A stretch of 64,000 nt of DNA, from positions 2,343,501 through 2,407,500 of the forward strand of contig NZ_AP021884.1 of the NCBI RefSeq assembly GCF_009938015.1. The letters run 5' to 3'. This document shows, one piece after another, positions 37,668 to 47,373 of this stretch (positions are counted from its first letter, which is position 1; every line of letters starts with the position of its first letter). The notes beneath the pieces are model-generated. The model saw only the letters and a program-made list of their open reading frames with translations. It was not told where the DNA came from and did not search any database. The DNA is from Sulfuriferula plumbiphila. GTDB lineage: Bacteria > Pseudomonadota > Gammaproteobacteria > Burkholderiales > Sulfuriferulaceae. The position numbers and the translations under genes were made by a program.

Positions 37668-40013
37668 CTAAACCGCTTTCCCCGCCAGCCGCTCCCAGGT
37701 CTCCAGCACCGTATCCGGATTCAGCGACAGGGAGTCGATCCCCTGCGCCACCAGCCAGTCGGCCAGATCGGGGTGGTCGGACGGCCCCTGGCCGCAGATG
37801 CCGACGTATTTGCCGGCCTGCTTGCAGGCGCTGATGGCTTGCGAGAGCAGCGCTTTCACCGCCGGGTTGCGTTCGTCGAAGCTGGCGGCGACCAGGGATG
37901 AGTCGCGGTCGATCCCCAGGGTCAGCTGGGTCAGGTCGTTGGAGCCGATGGAGTAGCCGTCGAAGTATTGCAGGAAGTCATGCGCCAGAATCACGTTGGA
38001 AGGGACTTCGCACATCATGATCAGGCGCAGGCCGCATTTTCCGCGTTTGAGGCCATTTTGCTCCAGCGCTTCGACCACCGCACGGGCTTCGTCCACGGTG
38101 CGCACGAAGGGGATCATCAATTCCACGTTGGTCAGCCCCATGCTCTCGCGCACCTTTTTCACGGCGCGGCATTCCAGCGCAAAGGCGTCGCGGAACAGCG
38201 GCGAGACATAGCGCGCGGCGCCGCGCAGGCCGAGCATGGGATTTTCCTCGACCGGCTCGTAGGCGCGGCCGCCGGGCAGATTGGCGTATTCATTCGACTT
38301 GAAATCGGACAGGCGCACGATCACCGGCTTGGGCCAGAACGCGGCGCCCAGCGTGGCCACGCCCTCGGCGAGTTTTTCCACATAGAAATTCACCGGATCG
38401 CCGTAACCCGCACTCTTGTCCTCCAGTACTGCACGGACATCGGGCGGCACATCGGGGTAGTCCAGCGCGGCACGGGGATGGATGCCGATCTGGTTATTGA
38501 TGATGAACTCCAGCCGCGCCAGGCCGACGCCGTGGTTGGGTAACTGGCTGGCGTCGAAGGCGCGCTCGGGATTGCCCACGTTCATCATGATTTTGACCGG
38601 CGGCTCGGCCAGTTTTCCCGGCGCGACCTCGGTGACCTCCACTTCCAGCCGCCCTTCGTACACGAAGCCGGTATCACCCTCAGCGCAAGACACGGTGACC
38701 TCGACGTCATCCATCAGACGGGTGGTCGCATCGCCCGCCCCCACCACCGCCGGGATGCCGAGTTCGCGCGCGATAATCGCGGCGTGGCAAGTGCGCCCGC
38801 CGCGATTGGTGACAATGGCAGACGCCACTCTCATCACCGGTTCCCAGTCCGGGTCGGTCATGTCCGTGACCAGCACGTCACCCTTTTGCACGCGTGCCAT
38901 TTCCGCCGGGCTGGCAATGTTGCGCACCGCGCCCTGGCCGATGCGGCTGCCGATGGCGCGGCCCTGGGCGAGGATGCGCGAATGCTGTTTCAGCGCGTAG
39001 CGGCATTGCGTGGTACCGGCGCCGCGTGCCTTTACGGTTTCCGGCCGCGCCTGCACGATAAACAGTGCGCCGCTCACGCCATCCTTCGCCCATTCGATAT
39101 CCATCGGGCGGCCGTAGTGCTGCTCGATGGCAATGGCCTGACGCGCGAGCGCCAGAACATCGCTGTCGGTCAGCGCAAAGCGGCGCCGCTCGGTTTCCGG
39201 CACCGCTTCCACCCGCGTGGCATGGGCTGCATCCTGACTCGCGCCGAATATCATTTTGACCGCCTTGCTGCCCAGCGTGCGCCGGATCACCGCCAGGGTG
39301 GGCTTGTGCACGTAATATTCGTCCGGATTGACCTGCCCCTGCACCACGGTCTCTCCCAGCCCGTAGGCGGCGGTGATGAACACCACGCCGTCGAAGCCGG
39401 ATTCGGTATCCAGGGTGAACATCACCCCGGAACATGCCAGATCCGAGCGCACCATGCGCTGCACCCCGGCGGACAGCGCCACATGGTCATGCCCGAAACC
39501 CTGATGCACGCGGTAGGCAATGGCGCGGTCGTTATACAAGGAAGCAAACACGAGGCGGATGGCGGCGAGAACATTATCCGCGCCCTGGATGTTGAGATAG
39601 GTCTCCTGCTGTCCGGCAAACGAGGCATTGGGCAGGTCTTCGGCGGTGGCGGAGGAACGCACTGCCACCGGCATATCGCCCAGTTCCGCATAGGCAGCGC
39701 GGATGGCCGCTTCCAGATCCGGCTGCAACGGACTCTGCGCCACCCAGTCACGAATTGCCCTGCCTGTCGCCGCGAGTTGCGTCACATCGGCCACGTCGAG
39801 CTGGCCCAGGGCGTCGCTGATGCGTGCAGTCAGGTTATTGAAGTCGAGAAAATCACGAAACGCCTGCGCGGTGGTGGCAAAGCCCCCCGGCACGTTGACC
39901 CCCGCGCTGGACAGGTTACCGATCATTTCGCCCAGAGAGGCATTTTTGCCACCTACGCGAGGTACATCGGTGAGCTTGAGCTGGGTGAAATCGATAATGT
40001 AGGACTGGTTCAT
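37668..40013 (-). CDS. ppsA: Phosphoenolpyruvate synthase
   Basis: 781 residues from the ATG at 40013 (GAGGAT upstream). It makes phosphoenolpyruvate from pyruvate and ATP for gluconeogenesis. N-terminal ATP-grasp domain ([35 protein letters not shown]), a phosphohistidine swivelling domain ([21 protein letters not shown]) and a C-terminal PEP-binding barrel with [13 protein letters not shown] and catalytic Cys in [11 protein letters not shown]. The frequently linked regulator gene ppsR is not beside it; the Mod-Res pair lies downstream. Confidence 0.98.
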   Translation of the reverse strand: MNQSYIIDFTQLKLTDVPRVGGKNASLGEMIGNLSSAGVNVPGGFATTAQAFRDFLDFNNLTARISDALGQLDVADVTQLAATGRAIRDWVAQSPLQPDLEAAIRAAYAELGDMPVAVRSSATAEDLPNASFAGQQETYLNIQGADNVLAAIRLVFASLYNDRAIAYRVHQGFGHDHVALSAGVQRMVRSDLACSGVMFTLDTESGFDGVVFITAAYGLGETVVQGQVNPDEYYVHKPTLAVIRRTLGSKAVKMIFGASQDAAHATRVEAVPETERRRFALTDSDVLALARQAIAIEQHYGRPMDIEWAKDGVSGALFIVQARPETVKARGAGTTQCRYALKQHSRILAQGRAIGSRIGQGAVRNIASPAEMARVQKGDVLVTDMTDPDWEPVMRVASAIVTNRGGRTCHAAIIARELGIPAVVGAGDATTRLMDDVEVTVSCAEGDTGFVYEGRLEVEVTEVAPGKLAEPPVKIMMNVGNPERAFDASQLPNHGVGLARLEFIINNQIGIHPRAALDYPDVPPDVRAVLEDKSAGYGDPVNFYVEKLAEGVATLGAAFWPKPVIVRLSDFKSNEYANLPGGRAYEPVEENPMLGLRGAARYVSPLFRDAFALECRAVKKVRESMGLTNVELMIPFVRTVDEARAVVEALEQNGLKRGKCGLRLIMMCEVPSNVILAHDFLQYFDGYSIGSNDLTQLTLGIDRDSSLVAASFDERNPAVKALLSQAISACKQAGKYVGICGQGPSDHPDLADWLVAQGIDSLSLNPDTVLETWERLAGKAV

Positions 40014-40140
40014 GCACTTATCCTCAAACCGTTGGGCCGCAAAGATCACCAAGAGAACACAAGACTGTTACACGAAACACCAGTGTAGCCCGGACGGTGC
40101 GCCATGTGTTTAATCTGCGCCCTCCGTAACGGCCAAGTCG

Positions 40141-40905
40141 TTATCCCGCTTGCCGTACCCGCTCGAACAGGCATACCGCCAGCGCGGCGGCAGCGTTGAG
40201 CGATTCCACCCGGCCCGGCATGGGGATGGTGAATTCCATGCCCGCTGCGGCACGCAGTTCAGCGGAAAGCCCCGCGCCTTCATTGCCCACCGCGAAAGCC
40301 ACCGCGCCGCGCAAATCGGTTTGATACAGGCTGTGCGCCGCGCCCAGGGTGGCAGCACATACCGCACCCGGAAAGGCCTGCGCCACGGCAGGCAGGTCGG
40401 CGTCCTCGATAATGCGGATCGCAAAGTGCGCACCCATGCCGCCGCGCAGCACCTTGGGCGACCAGGCATCGGTACAGCCCGGGGAAAGATACACCGCATC
40501 CACCCCCGCCGCCGCTGCGCTGCGCAGCATGGTGCCGAGGTTGCCGGGATCTTGTATTGCCTCCAGCAGCACGCAGAAATGCGTTTTGGCAGGCGGGGCG
40601 GAGCGGGGAATGGCGATCAGTGCCAGCATGCCGGTCGGGGTTTTAACCGGCGACAGGACATTGAACAAACCCTGCGAAAACGTCAGCCGTTCCGCTTCTG
40701 CGCAACGTGCCAGCAAGGGGTGGGCGGATGCGGCGGGTGTGGTAATAAGTAGCGCGGGACGGATCCCGGCATCCAGCGCCGCCGCCAGCAAATGCTCCCC
40801 ATCAAGCAGGGTTTGGCCGTATTCATGACGCATAGCTGCCGATTCGGCGAGTTTTTTGATGTGCCTGAAGCGCGCATTTTGCGGCGAGGAAACGGTGTCG
40901 GTCAT
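40141..40905 (-). CDS. TrmH/SpoU family RNA methyltransferase
   Basis: 254 residues from the ATG at 40905. An N-terminal substrate-binding domain (SPQNARFRHIKKLAES...LLDGEHLL) precedes a SPOUT methyltransferase domain: VLLEAIQDPGNLGTMLRSAAAAG (motif 1), FAVGNEGAGLS (motif 2) and IPMPGRVESLNAAAALAVCLFE (motif 3). It 2'-O-methylates a ribose in rRNA or tRNA; the exact target cannot be told. Divergent from the SenB-like gene, 48 bp apart. Confidence 0.93.
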   Translation of the reverse strand: MTDTVSSPQNARFRHIKKLAESAAMRHEYGQTLLDGEHLLAAALDAGIRPALLITTPAASAHPLLARCAEAERLTFSQGLFNVLSPVKTPTGMLALIAIPRSAPPAKTHFCVLLEAIQDPGNLGTMLRSAAAAGVDAVYLSPGCTDAWSPKVLRGGMGAHFAIRIIEDADLPAVAQAFPGAVCAATLGAAHSLYQTDLRGAVAFAVGNEGAGLSAELRAAAGMEFTIPMPGRVESLNAAAALAVCLFERVRQAG

Positions 40906-40953
40906 GTCACGTCGGTGCTTGGCGAAAAGTGGCAGAGCAGGTATTGTAGCCCA

Positions 40954-41901
40954 ATGAAGATCGCCCTCATCACCCCCGCCCAGCCCGCCAGTCGCGTGGG
41001 CAATCGTCACACTGCGCTACGCTGGGCCGCCATGCTGCGCCAGCGCGGCCATCAGGTCTCGCTGGAGGTCAGCTGGAATGATCGCCCGGCCGACCTGATG
41101 CTGGCGTTGCACGCCCGCCGCAGCGCCGATTCCGTTGCCCGGTTTGCCGCGGCCTACCCGCAGCGCCCGCTGGTGCTGGCACTGACGGGAACAGACATCT
41201 ACCGCGACATCCGCTTTGACGCCGCCGCACAGCGCTCGCTCACGCTGGCCACGCGCATCATCGTGCTGCAAGACAAGGGGCTGGACGAACTGGCCCCGGC
41301 ACTCCGCGCCCGGGCTCATGTGGTGTATCAGTCCGCGCCCGGCCTTGCACGCAGGCCACCGCTCAAACGCAGTTTCGAGGTGTGCATAGCCGGTCACCTG
41401 CGCACAGAGAAAGACCCGTTCTGCGCCGCCCGGGCCCTGCACCTGCTGCCTTCGGACAGCCGCATCCGCATTACGCAAATGGGACAGGCGCTGGATCAGG
41501 CAATGGCCGCACAGGCGCAGCACTGGATGCGCGTCGAAGCGCGGCGCTACCGCTGGCTGGGCGAGCGCCCCCACGCTGAAGTCCTGCGCCACCTGGCACG
41601 CGCGCCGGTAATGGTCATCAGCTCGCAAATGGAAGGCGGCGCGAATGTGATCTGCGAGGCCGTCGCCGCCGGCACCCCGGTCATCGCCTCGGCCATACCC
41701 GGCAACATCGGCATGCTGGGCGAGCATTACGCAGGTTATTACCCGCTGGCAGACGCAGCCGCGCTCGCCGCCCTGCTTCACCGCGCCGAGCGCGACCCGG
41801 CCTGGCTGGCGCTGCTACAAAACCAGTGCGCAAGGCGCCGGGAATTGTTTATGCCCGAAACAGAAGCAGACTCTCTGGCAAGCGTGATTGAAGCGCCCTA
41901 A
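40954..41901 (+). CDS. senB: SenB/TIGR04348-family glycosyltransferase (selenosugar synthase family)
   Basis: 315 residues, GT-B fold. I recognise the TIGR04348 family from NRHTALRWAAMLRQRGH, RPADLMLALHARRS, VLALTGTDIYRDI, VVYQSAPG, HLRTEKDPF and the donor-site SSQMEGGANVICEAVAAGTPVIAS with AIPGNIGMLG. SenB was shown to couple a nucleotide sugar to selenophosphate to form a selenosugar for selenoneine. No senA (EgtB-like) or senC (SelD-like) gene is beside it. The gene is on plus among minus-strand housekeeping genes, which suggests separate acquisition or loss of partners. Family call is from recognition, not a search. Confidence 0.78.
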   Translation: MKIALITPAQPASRVGNRHTALRWAAMLRQRGHQVSLEVSWNDRPADLMLALHARRSADSVARFAAAYPQRPLVLALTGTDIYRDIRFDAAAQRSLTLATRIIVLQDKGLDELAPALRARAHVVYQSAPGLARRPPLKRSFEVCIAGHLRTEKDPFCAARALHLLPSDSRIRITQMGQALDQAMAAQAQHWMRVEARRYRWLGERPHAEVLRHLARAPVMVISSQMEGGANVICEAVAAGTPVIASAIPGNIGMLGEHYAGYYPLADAAALAALLHRAERDPAWLALLQNQCARRRELFMPETEADSLASVIEAP

Positions 41902-42230
41902 TTGCAACCAGGCTTGAGCGCGCTGGCAATTAATGTCCGGATGACGTCACTTCCGCATACCGTAATTTCGCAACCAGCCTGATTTTTTCCTGCTCGGCCT
42001 GGGAAATTGTTGCGGCTGCCTCCCGAGACCTGGAATCTCCAGTAGCGATGGGTTGCGTGCACAGCAAAATTCCCGCTTGCCGCGATGCGCTGGAGGTAAT
42101 CGGTCTTGGCGAGCGGGTCGATATCATTTTCGACCTGACGGTTAATGCGCAATTGCGCAGGGACCTGCGTGCCTGCCCAAAGGAAACCAACAAGCGCCAT
42201 ACCGTGATTGCCCCCGAAGTCGTCGCCCAT
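41898..42230 (-). pseudogene. Possible small or decayed gene between senB and copD-like gene
   Basis: The 421-bp space 41902-42322 has no clear gene. One minus frame (41898-42230, 110 residues) has a coding-looking middle with GC-rich third positions (residues about 34-65, DPLAKTDYLQRIAASG). A second minus frame (41930-42304) looks more coding toward its own 3' end (EAAATISQAEQEKIRLVAKL). This switch suggests one ancestral gene broken by a frameshift. Not recognised; the first frame has no ribosome-binding site that I can see. Confidence 0.25.
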
Positions 42231-42322
42231 CTGCTGTGGGCACTTCTTCGGTGAAGTCGGCGAGCTGCCGCGCAGCTCACAAACAGGCTACTGACGTGCG
42301 GCAAGCTCCAGCCTGTTTGCCA

Positions 42323-42769
42323 TCATCCAGGCAAAGCCCCCAGCGCGCCCACCGCGATGGTCACCAGTCCCAGGCTCAAATTGATCCCCACCAGCATGCG
42401 TATCTGCCCCAGTGCCGCACCGCCCGCCTGCCAGTCCTGGGCGGCGACAGCACGCTTGAGGCGTTTGAACGGCGCAAAGAAGACGTGCGCGAACAGCAGC
42501 ATCATGATGATCCCCAGGCCGAACATGGCGGATACATACAGGGGTGGCCTGCCAAGCTGCGCCATCATGTAGAGACCGCTGCCAAGTATGGCGGCGACGC
42601 ACAGCCATACCCAGGGGAAGAATTTGCCGAATACGCCTTCCCACAGCGGCAAACGCTGCGACGGTTCCAGCCGCGCTGCGGCCACCGGGCGCAGCGCCAT
42701 GTAGGCAAAAAACATGCCGCCTACCCAGACGGTGAAGCCAAGAATGTGCAGAAATTTGGCAAATATCAT
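42323..42769 (-). CDS. CopD-like membrane protein
   Basis: 148 residues, start at 42769 with GAGGAGAG upstream. Four hydrophobic segments; the first, FLHILGFTVWVGGMFFAYMALRP, is typical of the CopD/YebZ-like copper-resistance family, with a His-containing loop and a second His in FAHVFFAPFKRLK. Likely an inner-membrane protein; a copper or heme role is suggested by family only. It lies 75 bp downstream of rnhB on the same strand. Confidence 0.75.
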   Translation of the reverse strand: MIFAKFLHILGFTVWVGGMFFAYMALRPVAAARLEPSQRLPLWEGVFGKFFPWVWLCVAAILGSGLYMMAQLGRPPLYVSAMFGLGIIMMLLFAHVFFAPFKRLKRAVAAQDWQAGGAALGQIRMLVGINLSLGLVTIAVGALGALPG

Positions 42770-42844
42770 GGTGGGTCTCTCCTCGATTAAAAAAATGTCT
42801 GGCACAGAGTACACACAAGACGCCGCGCTTGTCAGCCATTACCG

Positions 42845-43441
42845 TTATGTTAACAGTTCGCATTGTGCGGCTAGCATACAGCGTCGCACCGGCGCATAGC
42901 TCTTGCGGTGTTCGGCAGTGGCGCCGTGGCGTGCCAAGGCAGCCAAATGGTCATGCGTGGGATAGCCCTTGTGACGGTCGAAACCGTATTCAGGATAGAT
43001 TTCATGCAAGCGCAGCAGATCGCGGTCACGCGCTGTTTTAGCGAGAATGGAGGCAGCGGAGATGGCGGGCTCCAGCGCATCGCCCTTGACGATGGCACGT
43101 GCGGGTATCAGGATTTTCGGACAGTGCAGGCCATCCACCAGCACTTCGGCAGGCACGGTCTGCAACGCTTCCACTGCGCGCTTCATCGCCAGCAGCGTGG
43201 CTTGCAGGATGTTGATGGCGTCGATCTCGGCAACGCTGGCCTGCGCCACCGCCCAGGCCAGCGCGCGCTGGCGGATGAGGATTTCGAGCGCCTCGCGGCG
43301 ACGGGCGGAAAGTTGCTTGGAATCGTCGAGGCCGTCGATCGGGCGCGTCGGGTCGAGGATAACCGCAGCGGCGAACACTGCGCCAGCCAGCGGACCACGC
43401 CCGGCCTCATCCACACCGCACACCAGCAGCGTGTTTTTCAT
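42845..43441 (-). CDS. rnhB: Ribonuclease HII
   Basis: 198 residues. It cuts RNA in RNA-DNA hybrids and removes misincorporated ribonucleotides. Signatures: [12 protein letters not shown] (first catalytic acidic pair), [16 protein letters not shown] and the later acidic site in [22 protein letters not shown]. Its start overlaps the lpxB stop by four bases, the usual lpxB-rnhB coupling. Confidence 0.98.
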   Translation of the reverse strand: MKNTLLVCGVDEAGRGPLAGAVFAAAVILDPTRPIDGLDDSKQLSARRREALEILIRQRALAWAVAQASVAEIDAINILQATLLAMKRAVEALQTVPAEVLVDGLHCPKILIPARAIVKGDALEPAISAASILAKTARDRDLLRLHEIYPEYGFDRHKGYPTHDHLAALARHGATAEHRKSYAPVRRCMLAAQCELLT

Positions 43442-44595
43442 TTGCGCTCCAGATAGGGCAGCACGGCTTCAGCCATGCGCTCGGCGGTATTGCATTTAAG
43501 TGACGCGTGCTGGCTGGCAAACTCGGCTTCGATGGCGCCGCGTTTATCCTCGTCAGCCAGCAAGTCCAGCAGTGCGGCTGCGAGTTTTTCCGGGGTGGCG
43601 TTTTCCTGCAGCAGCTCGGGTACCACGTCGCGGTTGGCGAGGATATTGGGCAGCCCGACCCAGGGCAAATAGGCCTGACGGCGCATGATATAGGCGGTGA
43701 GTTTGGGCACGCGATAAGTAATGACCATGGGGCGTTTGAGCAGCGCTGCTTCCAGCGTGGCGGTGCCGGAGGCAACCAGCACCGCGTCTGCTGCGGCCAT
43801 CGCGTAATCGGCGTGACCGACCATAATGCGAACAGGCAGCATGGTAGCGCTGCTGTATAGGGCACGCTCAAAAATGCCACGCGTCGCGCGGCTCATCAGC
43901 GGCACCAGAAAACCAACCTCCGGGTGCCGGGCATGAATCAGGCGCGCGGTGTCCACAAACAGTTGTGCATGCTGCATCAGCTCGCTCACGCGGCTGCCGG
44001 GCAGCAACGCCAGTATGGGCTGCTTGATGGAGAGTTTAAGGCGCTCGCGCATTTCGGCGCGGTCGGGGTTGACGGGCAGCATATCGGCCAGCGGATGACC
44101 GACGTAGCTGACCGGGATGCCGGCCTGGCGATAAATCGCTTCTTCAAACGGAAATACCACCAGCATGTGGGTGACCGCGCGCGCTATTTTCTTGATGCGC
44201 TCGCCGCGCCATGCCCAAATCGACGGGCTCACATAGTGCAGCGTGGGAATGCCGCGCGCCTTGAGGCCGGCTTCGAGAGCGAGGTTGAAATCGGGTGCGT
44301 CGATGCCGATGAACAAGTCGGGCGGATCGGCCAGCAAGGCACGTCTGAGCTTGCGCCGGATGCCGAGGATTTGCGGCAGGTGGCGCAGCACCTCAACGTA
44401 TCCATTCACCGAGAGCTTTTCCATCGGAAACAGGCTGCGCGCGCCCAACGCAATCATTTTCGGTCCGGCTATACCGACAAATTCGATATCCGGACAGCGC
44501 GCCCTCAGGGCTTTGATCAGGTGGCTGCCGAGCAGATCGCCGGAGGCTTCACCCGCGACAATGCCAACGCGGGGCGGTCGTGCTGCGCCCGCCAT
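43438..44595 (-). CDS. lpxB: Lipid-A-disaccharide synthase
   Basis: 385 residues from the ATG at 44595. It joins UDP-2,3-diacylglucosamine and lipid X into the lipid A disaccharide on the inner membrane. Signatures: [67 protein letters not shown] and [17 protein letters not shown]. It starts one base after lpxA. Confidence 0.98.
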   Translation of the reverse strand: MAGAARPPRVGIVAGEASGDLLGSHLIKALRARCPDIEFVGIAGPKMIALGARSLFPMEKLSVNGYVEVLRHLPQILGIRRKLRRALLADPPDLFIGIDAPDFNLALEAGLKARGIPTLHYVSPSIWAWRGERIKKIARAVTHMLVVFPFEEAIYRQAGIPVSYVGHPLADMLPVNPDRAEMRERLKLSIKQPILALLPGSRVSELMQHAQLFVDTARLIHARHPEVGFLVPLMSRATRGIFERALYSSATMLPVRIMVGHADYAMAAADAVLVASGTATLEAALLKRPMVITYRVPKLTAYIMRRQAYLPWVGLPNILANRDVVPELLQENATPEKLAAALLDLLADEDKRGAIEAEFASQHASLKCNTAERMAEAVLPYLERK

Positions 44596-44596
44596 G

Positions 44597-45367
44597 TCAG
44601 CGAATAATGCCGCGCTCGGCCTGGCTGAGAAAATCCACCAGCAACCGGACTTCCGGAATACCTTGCGCCTGTTCTGCAAGACGTTGTTGTGCCTCGCTGA
44701 AAGTCAGCCCCTCACGATATAAGGTTTTGTAGGCACGCTTGAGACCGGCCAGCGCCTCGGGCGAGAAGCCGCGCCGCCGCAGGCCTTCGGCATTGATGCC
44801 GTGCGGTGCGGCAGGCTGGCCCGCGGCCATGACATAGGGGGGAATATCCTTGAATACCACGCTGGAAATACCCGTCATCACGTGGGCGCCAATTTTGCAG
44901 AACTGATGCACGCCGGTAAACCCCCCGAGGATGGCATGGTCGCCCACCGTCACGTGCCCGGCCAGAGAAGCGTTGTTGGCGAAAATCGTATTGTCGCCCA
45001 CCTGGCAATCGTGCGCGAGATGTACATAGGCCATGATCCAGTTGTCGTTGCCGATACGGGTCACTCCCGTGTCCTGCACGGTGCCCAGGTTGAAAGTGCA
45101 GAATTCGCGGATGGTGTTGCGGTCGCCAATTTCCAGCCGGGTTGGCTCCCCCGCGTATTTCTTGTCCTGGGGAATTTCTCCCAGGGAGTTGAACTGGAAA
45201 ATATGATTATCGCGGCCGATAAGGGTGTGTCCGTTAATGACCGTATGCGCGCCCACCGTGGTGCCGTCGCCAATGACCACGTGCTCGCCGATCACGGCGT
45301 AAGGACCGATACTGACATTGGCGCCGAGCTGCGCGCCGGGATGAATGATTGCGCTGGGGTGAATCAT
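44597..45367 (-). CDS. lpxA: Acyl-ACP--UDP-N-acetylglucosamine O-acyltransferase
   Basis: 256 residues. First step of lipid A synthesis. Left-handed beta-helix hexapeptide repeats are clear ([26 protein letters not shown]), then the catalytic His in [12 protein letters not shown], and the helical C terminus with [21 protein letters not shown]. Part of lpxD-fabZ-lpxA-lpxB. Confidence 0.98.
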   Translation of the reverse strand: MIHPSAIIHPGAQLGANVSIGPYAVIGEHVVIGDGTTVGAHTVINGHTLIGRDNHIFQFNSLGEIPQDKKYAGEPTRLEIGDRNTIREFCTFNLGTVQDTGVTRIGNDNWIMAYVHLAHDCQVGDNTIFANNASLAGHVTVGDHAILGGFTGVHQFCKIGAHVMTGISSVVFKDIPPYVMAAGQPAAPHGINAEGLRRRGFSPEALAGLKRAYKTLYREGLTFSEAQQRLAEQAQGIPEVRLLVDFLSQAERGIIR

Positions 45368-45372
45368 CTGTT

Positions 45373-45810
45373 TCAGCGCAGCGTGGCCATCATTTCGGCT
45401 TCCGCCACGCGCTGGCCGTCCACTTCGGCGTAGGTCGCATATTTCCAGATGCCCTTGAGATTACGCAGGATTTCCACATGCAGCATGAGCTGGTCGCCGG
45501 GCATCACCGGTTTTTTGAAACGCGCGCCGTCGATACCGGCAAAATACACCACTGCGTCATCGCTGGGCGTATCTGCCACCGTCTTGAATGACAGAAGGGC
45601 TGCCGCCTGAGCCAGCGCCTCCAGGATCAGCACGCCCGGCATGACCGGATGTTTGGGAAAATGCCCCGGGAAAAATGGCTCGTTCATGCTCACGTTTTTG
45701 AGCGCGACGATGTTTTTTCCCGGCTCCAGAGAAAGCACCCGATCCACCAGCAGAAACGGAAAGCGGTGTGGCAGATACGCCATGATTTCGTTGATATCCA
45801 TGCTACTCAT
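45373..45810 (-). CDS. fabZ: 3-hydroxyacyl-ACP dehydratase
   Basis: 145 residues, starting at 45810 with GGAG ten bases upstream (an in-frame ATG at 45801 is an alternative). Hotdog fold: [14 protein letters not shown], the catalytic His in [14 protein letters not shown] with Glu in LEALAQ, and [17 protein letters not shown]. It dehydrates beta-hydroxyacyl-ACP in fatty acid elongation and competes with LpxD/LpxA for the same intermediate. Overlaps lpxD by eight bases. Confidence 0.97.
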   Translation of the reverse strand: MSSMDINEIMAYLPHRFPFLLVDRVLSLEPGKNIVALKNVSMNEPFFPGHFPKHPVMPGVLILEALAQAAALLSFKTVADTPSDDAVVYFAGIDGARFKKPVMPGDQLMLHVEILRNLKGIWKYATYAEVDGQRVAEAEMMATLR

Positions 45811-46849
45811 GTTGATTTTTCTCCAGTTCGCCAAGCTTTTTTTCCAGCGCGCGGATACGTTTGGCCATGCTGTCGAGGTGGCGCATCTGCACTGCATTTT
45901 TCAGCCATTCGCTGTGCTCTGAAAAGGGCAGCGCCGAGGTATAGGTGCCGGGTTGGGTGAGTGATCTGGTAATCAGGGTATTGGTGGAAACATTCACCCG
46001 GTCGGCAATCTCGATGTGGCCAAAAATCATTGCCGCGCCGCCGATGGTGCAGTGCGCACCGATTCTGGCACTGCCGGCAATACCGGTACAGGCGGCAATA
46101 GCGGTGTGCGCTCCAATGCGCACGTTGTGGGCGACCTGAATCTGGTTGTCGAGCTTGACGCCCTCCTCGATCACCGTATCGTCGAGCGCGCCGCGATCCA
46201 CCGTGGTATTGGCGCCGATTTCCACATCGTTGCCGATAATCACGCGGCCGATCTGCGGTATCTTCAACCAGCGCCCGCCATCCGGTGCCAGGCCGAAACC
46301 ATCGGCACCAATCACGCAACCGGAATGCAAAATAACGCGGTCGCCTATCATGCAGCCGTGATACACGCTGACATTGGCGTACAGCAGGCAGCCAGTGCCG
46401 ATAATGCAATCCGCACCCACCACGCTGCCGGCGCCGATAATGCTGCCGGCGCCGATTTGTGCCCCCTGTTCTATCACCGCGTTGGCGCCGATACTGGCGT
46501 CATCCGCGATATGTGCTGCGGGATGCACCACCGCTGAGGGGTGCACTCCTGGCACAGCTTCGGGCGGCGGATTAAACAGCGCGGAAACACGGGCGAAGTA
46601 AGCGTAAGGGTTGTCAGCAATAATGCGCGGCCTGGCACTGGCCCCGGCCGCATCACGCCCCAGGATGAACGCACCCGCCGCTGATTGAGCCAACTGGCCG
46701 CGGTATTTCAGATTGGCGAGGAAGCTGATCTGGTGCGCCTGGGCACTGCTCAGCGTAGCAATCTGGCTGACGCGGGTTTGCGCATCTCCGAGCACTTCGC
46801 CGCCCAGGCGCCCAACAATTTCTGCCAATGTGTAAGACACGTCCGGCAT
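45803..46849 (-). CDS. lpxD: UDP-3-O-acylglucosamine N-acyltransferase
   Basis: 348 residues. N-terminal uridine-binding domain ([26 protein letters not shown]), then a long left-handed beta-helix (from [25 protein letters not shown]), catalytic His in [15 protein letters not shown], and a C-terminal coiled extension ([17 protein letters not shown]). Third step of lipid A synthesis. It lies 16 bp after skp. Confidence 0.98.
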   Translation of the reverse strand: MPDVSYTLAEIVGRLGGEVLGDAQTRVSQIATLSSAQAHQISFLANLKYRGQLAQSAAGAFILGRDAAGASARPRIIADNPYAYFARVSALFNPPPEAVPGVHPSAVVHPAAHIADDASIGANAVIEQGAQIGAGSIIGAGSVVGADCIIGTGCLLYANVSVYHGCMIGDRVILHSGCVIGADGFGLAPDGGRWLKIPQIGRVIIGNDVEIGANTTVDRGALDDTVIEEGVKLDNQIQVAHNVRIGAHTAIAACTGIAGSARIGAHCTIGGAAMIFGHIEIADRVNVSTNTLITRSLTQPGTYTSALPFSEHSEWLKNAVQMRHLDSMAKRIRALEKKLGELEKNQHE

Positions 46850-46865
46850 TGGGCGCCCTTCAGGA

Positions 46866-47363
46866 TTACTTGTCGCTCAGGGCGCGGATGATTTTGTCAG
46901 TGATGTCGATCTTGGGGCTGAAATACACTGCCTCTTCGAGAATGACATCGAATTTCTCCGCCTCGCCGTAGGCCTGAATTGCCTTGCGTGCGCGGTCTTG
47001 CACCTTGGACAGCTCTTCATTGCGGCGCACGTTGAGATCCTCGCGAAATTCGCGCAGGTTCCGCTGGTAGTCGCGGTTCAGATTGGCCAGATCACGTTCT
47101 TTATTGCGGCGTTCAGCGTCGGACTGGATGGCGCCGTCTTTCTCCAGCTGGGCCTGCAGGTCACGCGCCTGCTTGGCCATTTTCTGCAATTCCGCAGCGC
47201 GCGCGGCAAATTCTTTTTCCAGCCTTTTTTGCGCCTGCAGAGCGATAGGCGCTTCACGAAACACGCGCTCGGTATTCACAAAGCCGATTTTAATGTCGGC
47301 TGATGCCACACCCGCCGTCATCATACCTGCGCACAATACAATCGCTGCCAGAACCTTGTTCAC
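46866..47363 (-). CDS. skp: Periplasmic chaperone Skp/OmpH
   Basis: 165 residues using the GTG at 47363, which has GGAGCAGG upstream; this start gives a proper signal peptide (residues 1-22, MMTAGVASA). The mature chain begins [17 protein letters not shown] and continues as two long coiled-coil arms ([23 protein letters not shown]). Skp holds unfolded outer-membrane proteins for BamA, whose gene lies 10 bp upstream. Confidence 0.95.
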   Translation of the reverse strand: MNKVLAAIVLCAGMMTAGVASADIKIGFVNTERVFREAPIALQAQKRLEKEFAARAAELQKMAKQARDLQAQLEKDGAIQSDAERRNKERDLANLNRDYQRNLREFREDLNVRRNEELSKVQDRARKAIQAYGEAEKFDVILEEAVYFSPKIDITDKIIRALSDK

Positions 47364-47373
47364 TGCCTGCTCC

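Noticed and set aside
38784-40088. Plus-strand frame of 434 codons opposite ppsA
   Set aside because: Antisense to ppsA; composition of a GC third-position shadow.
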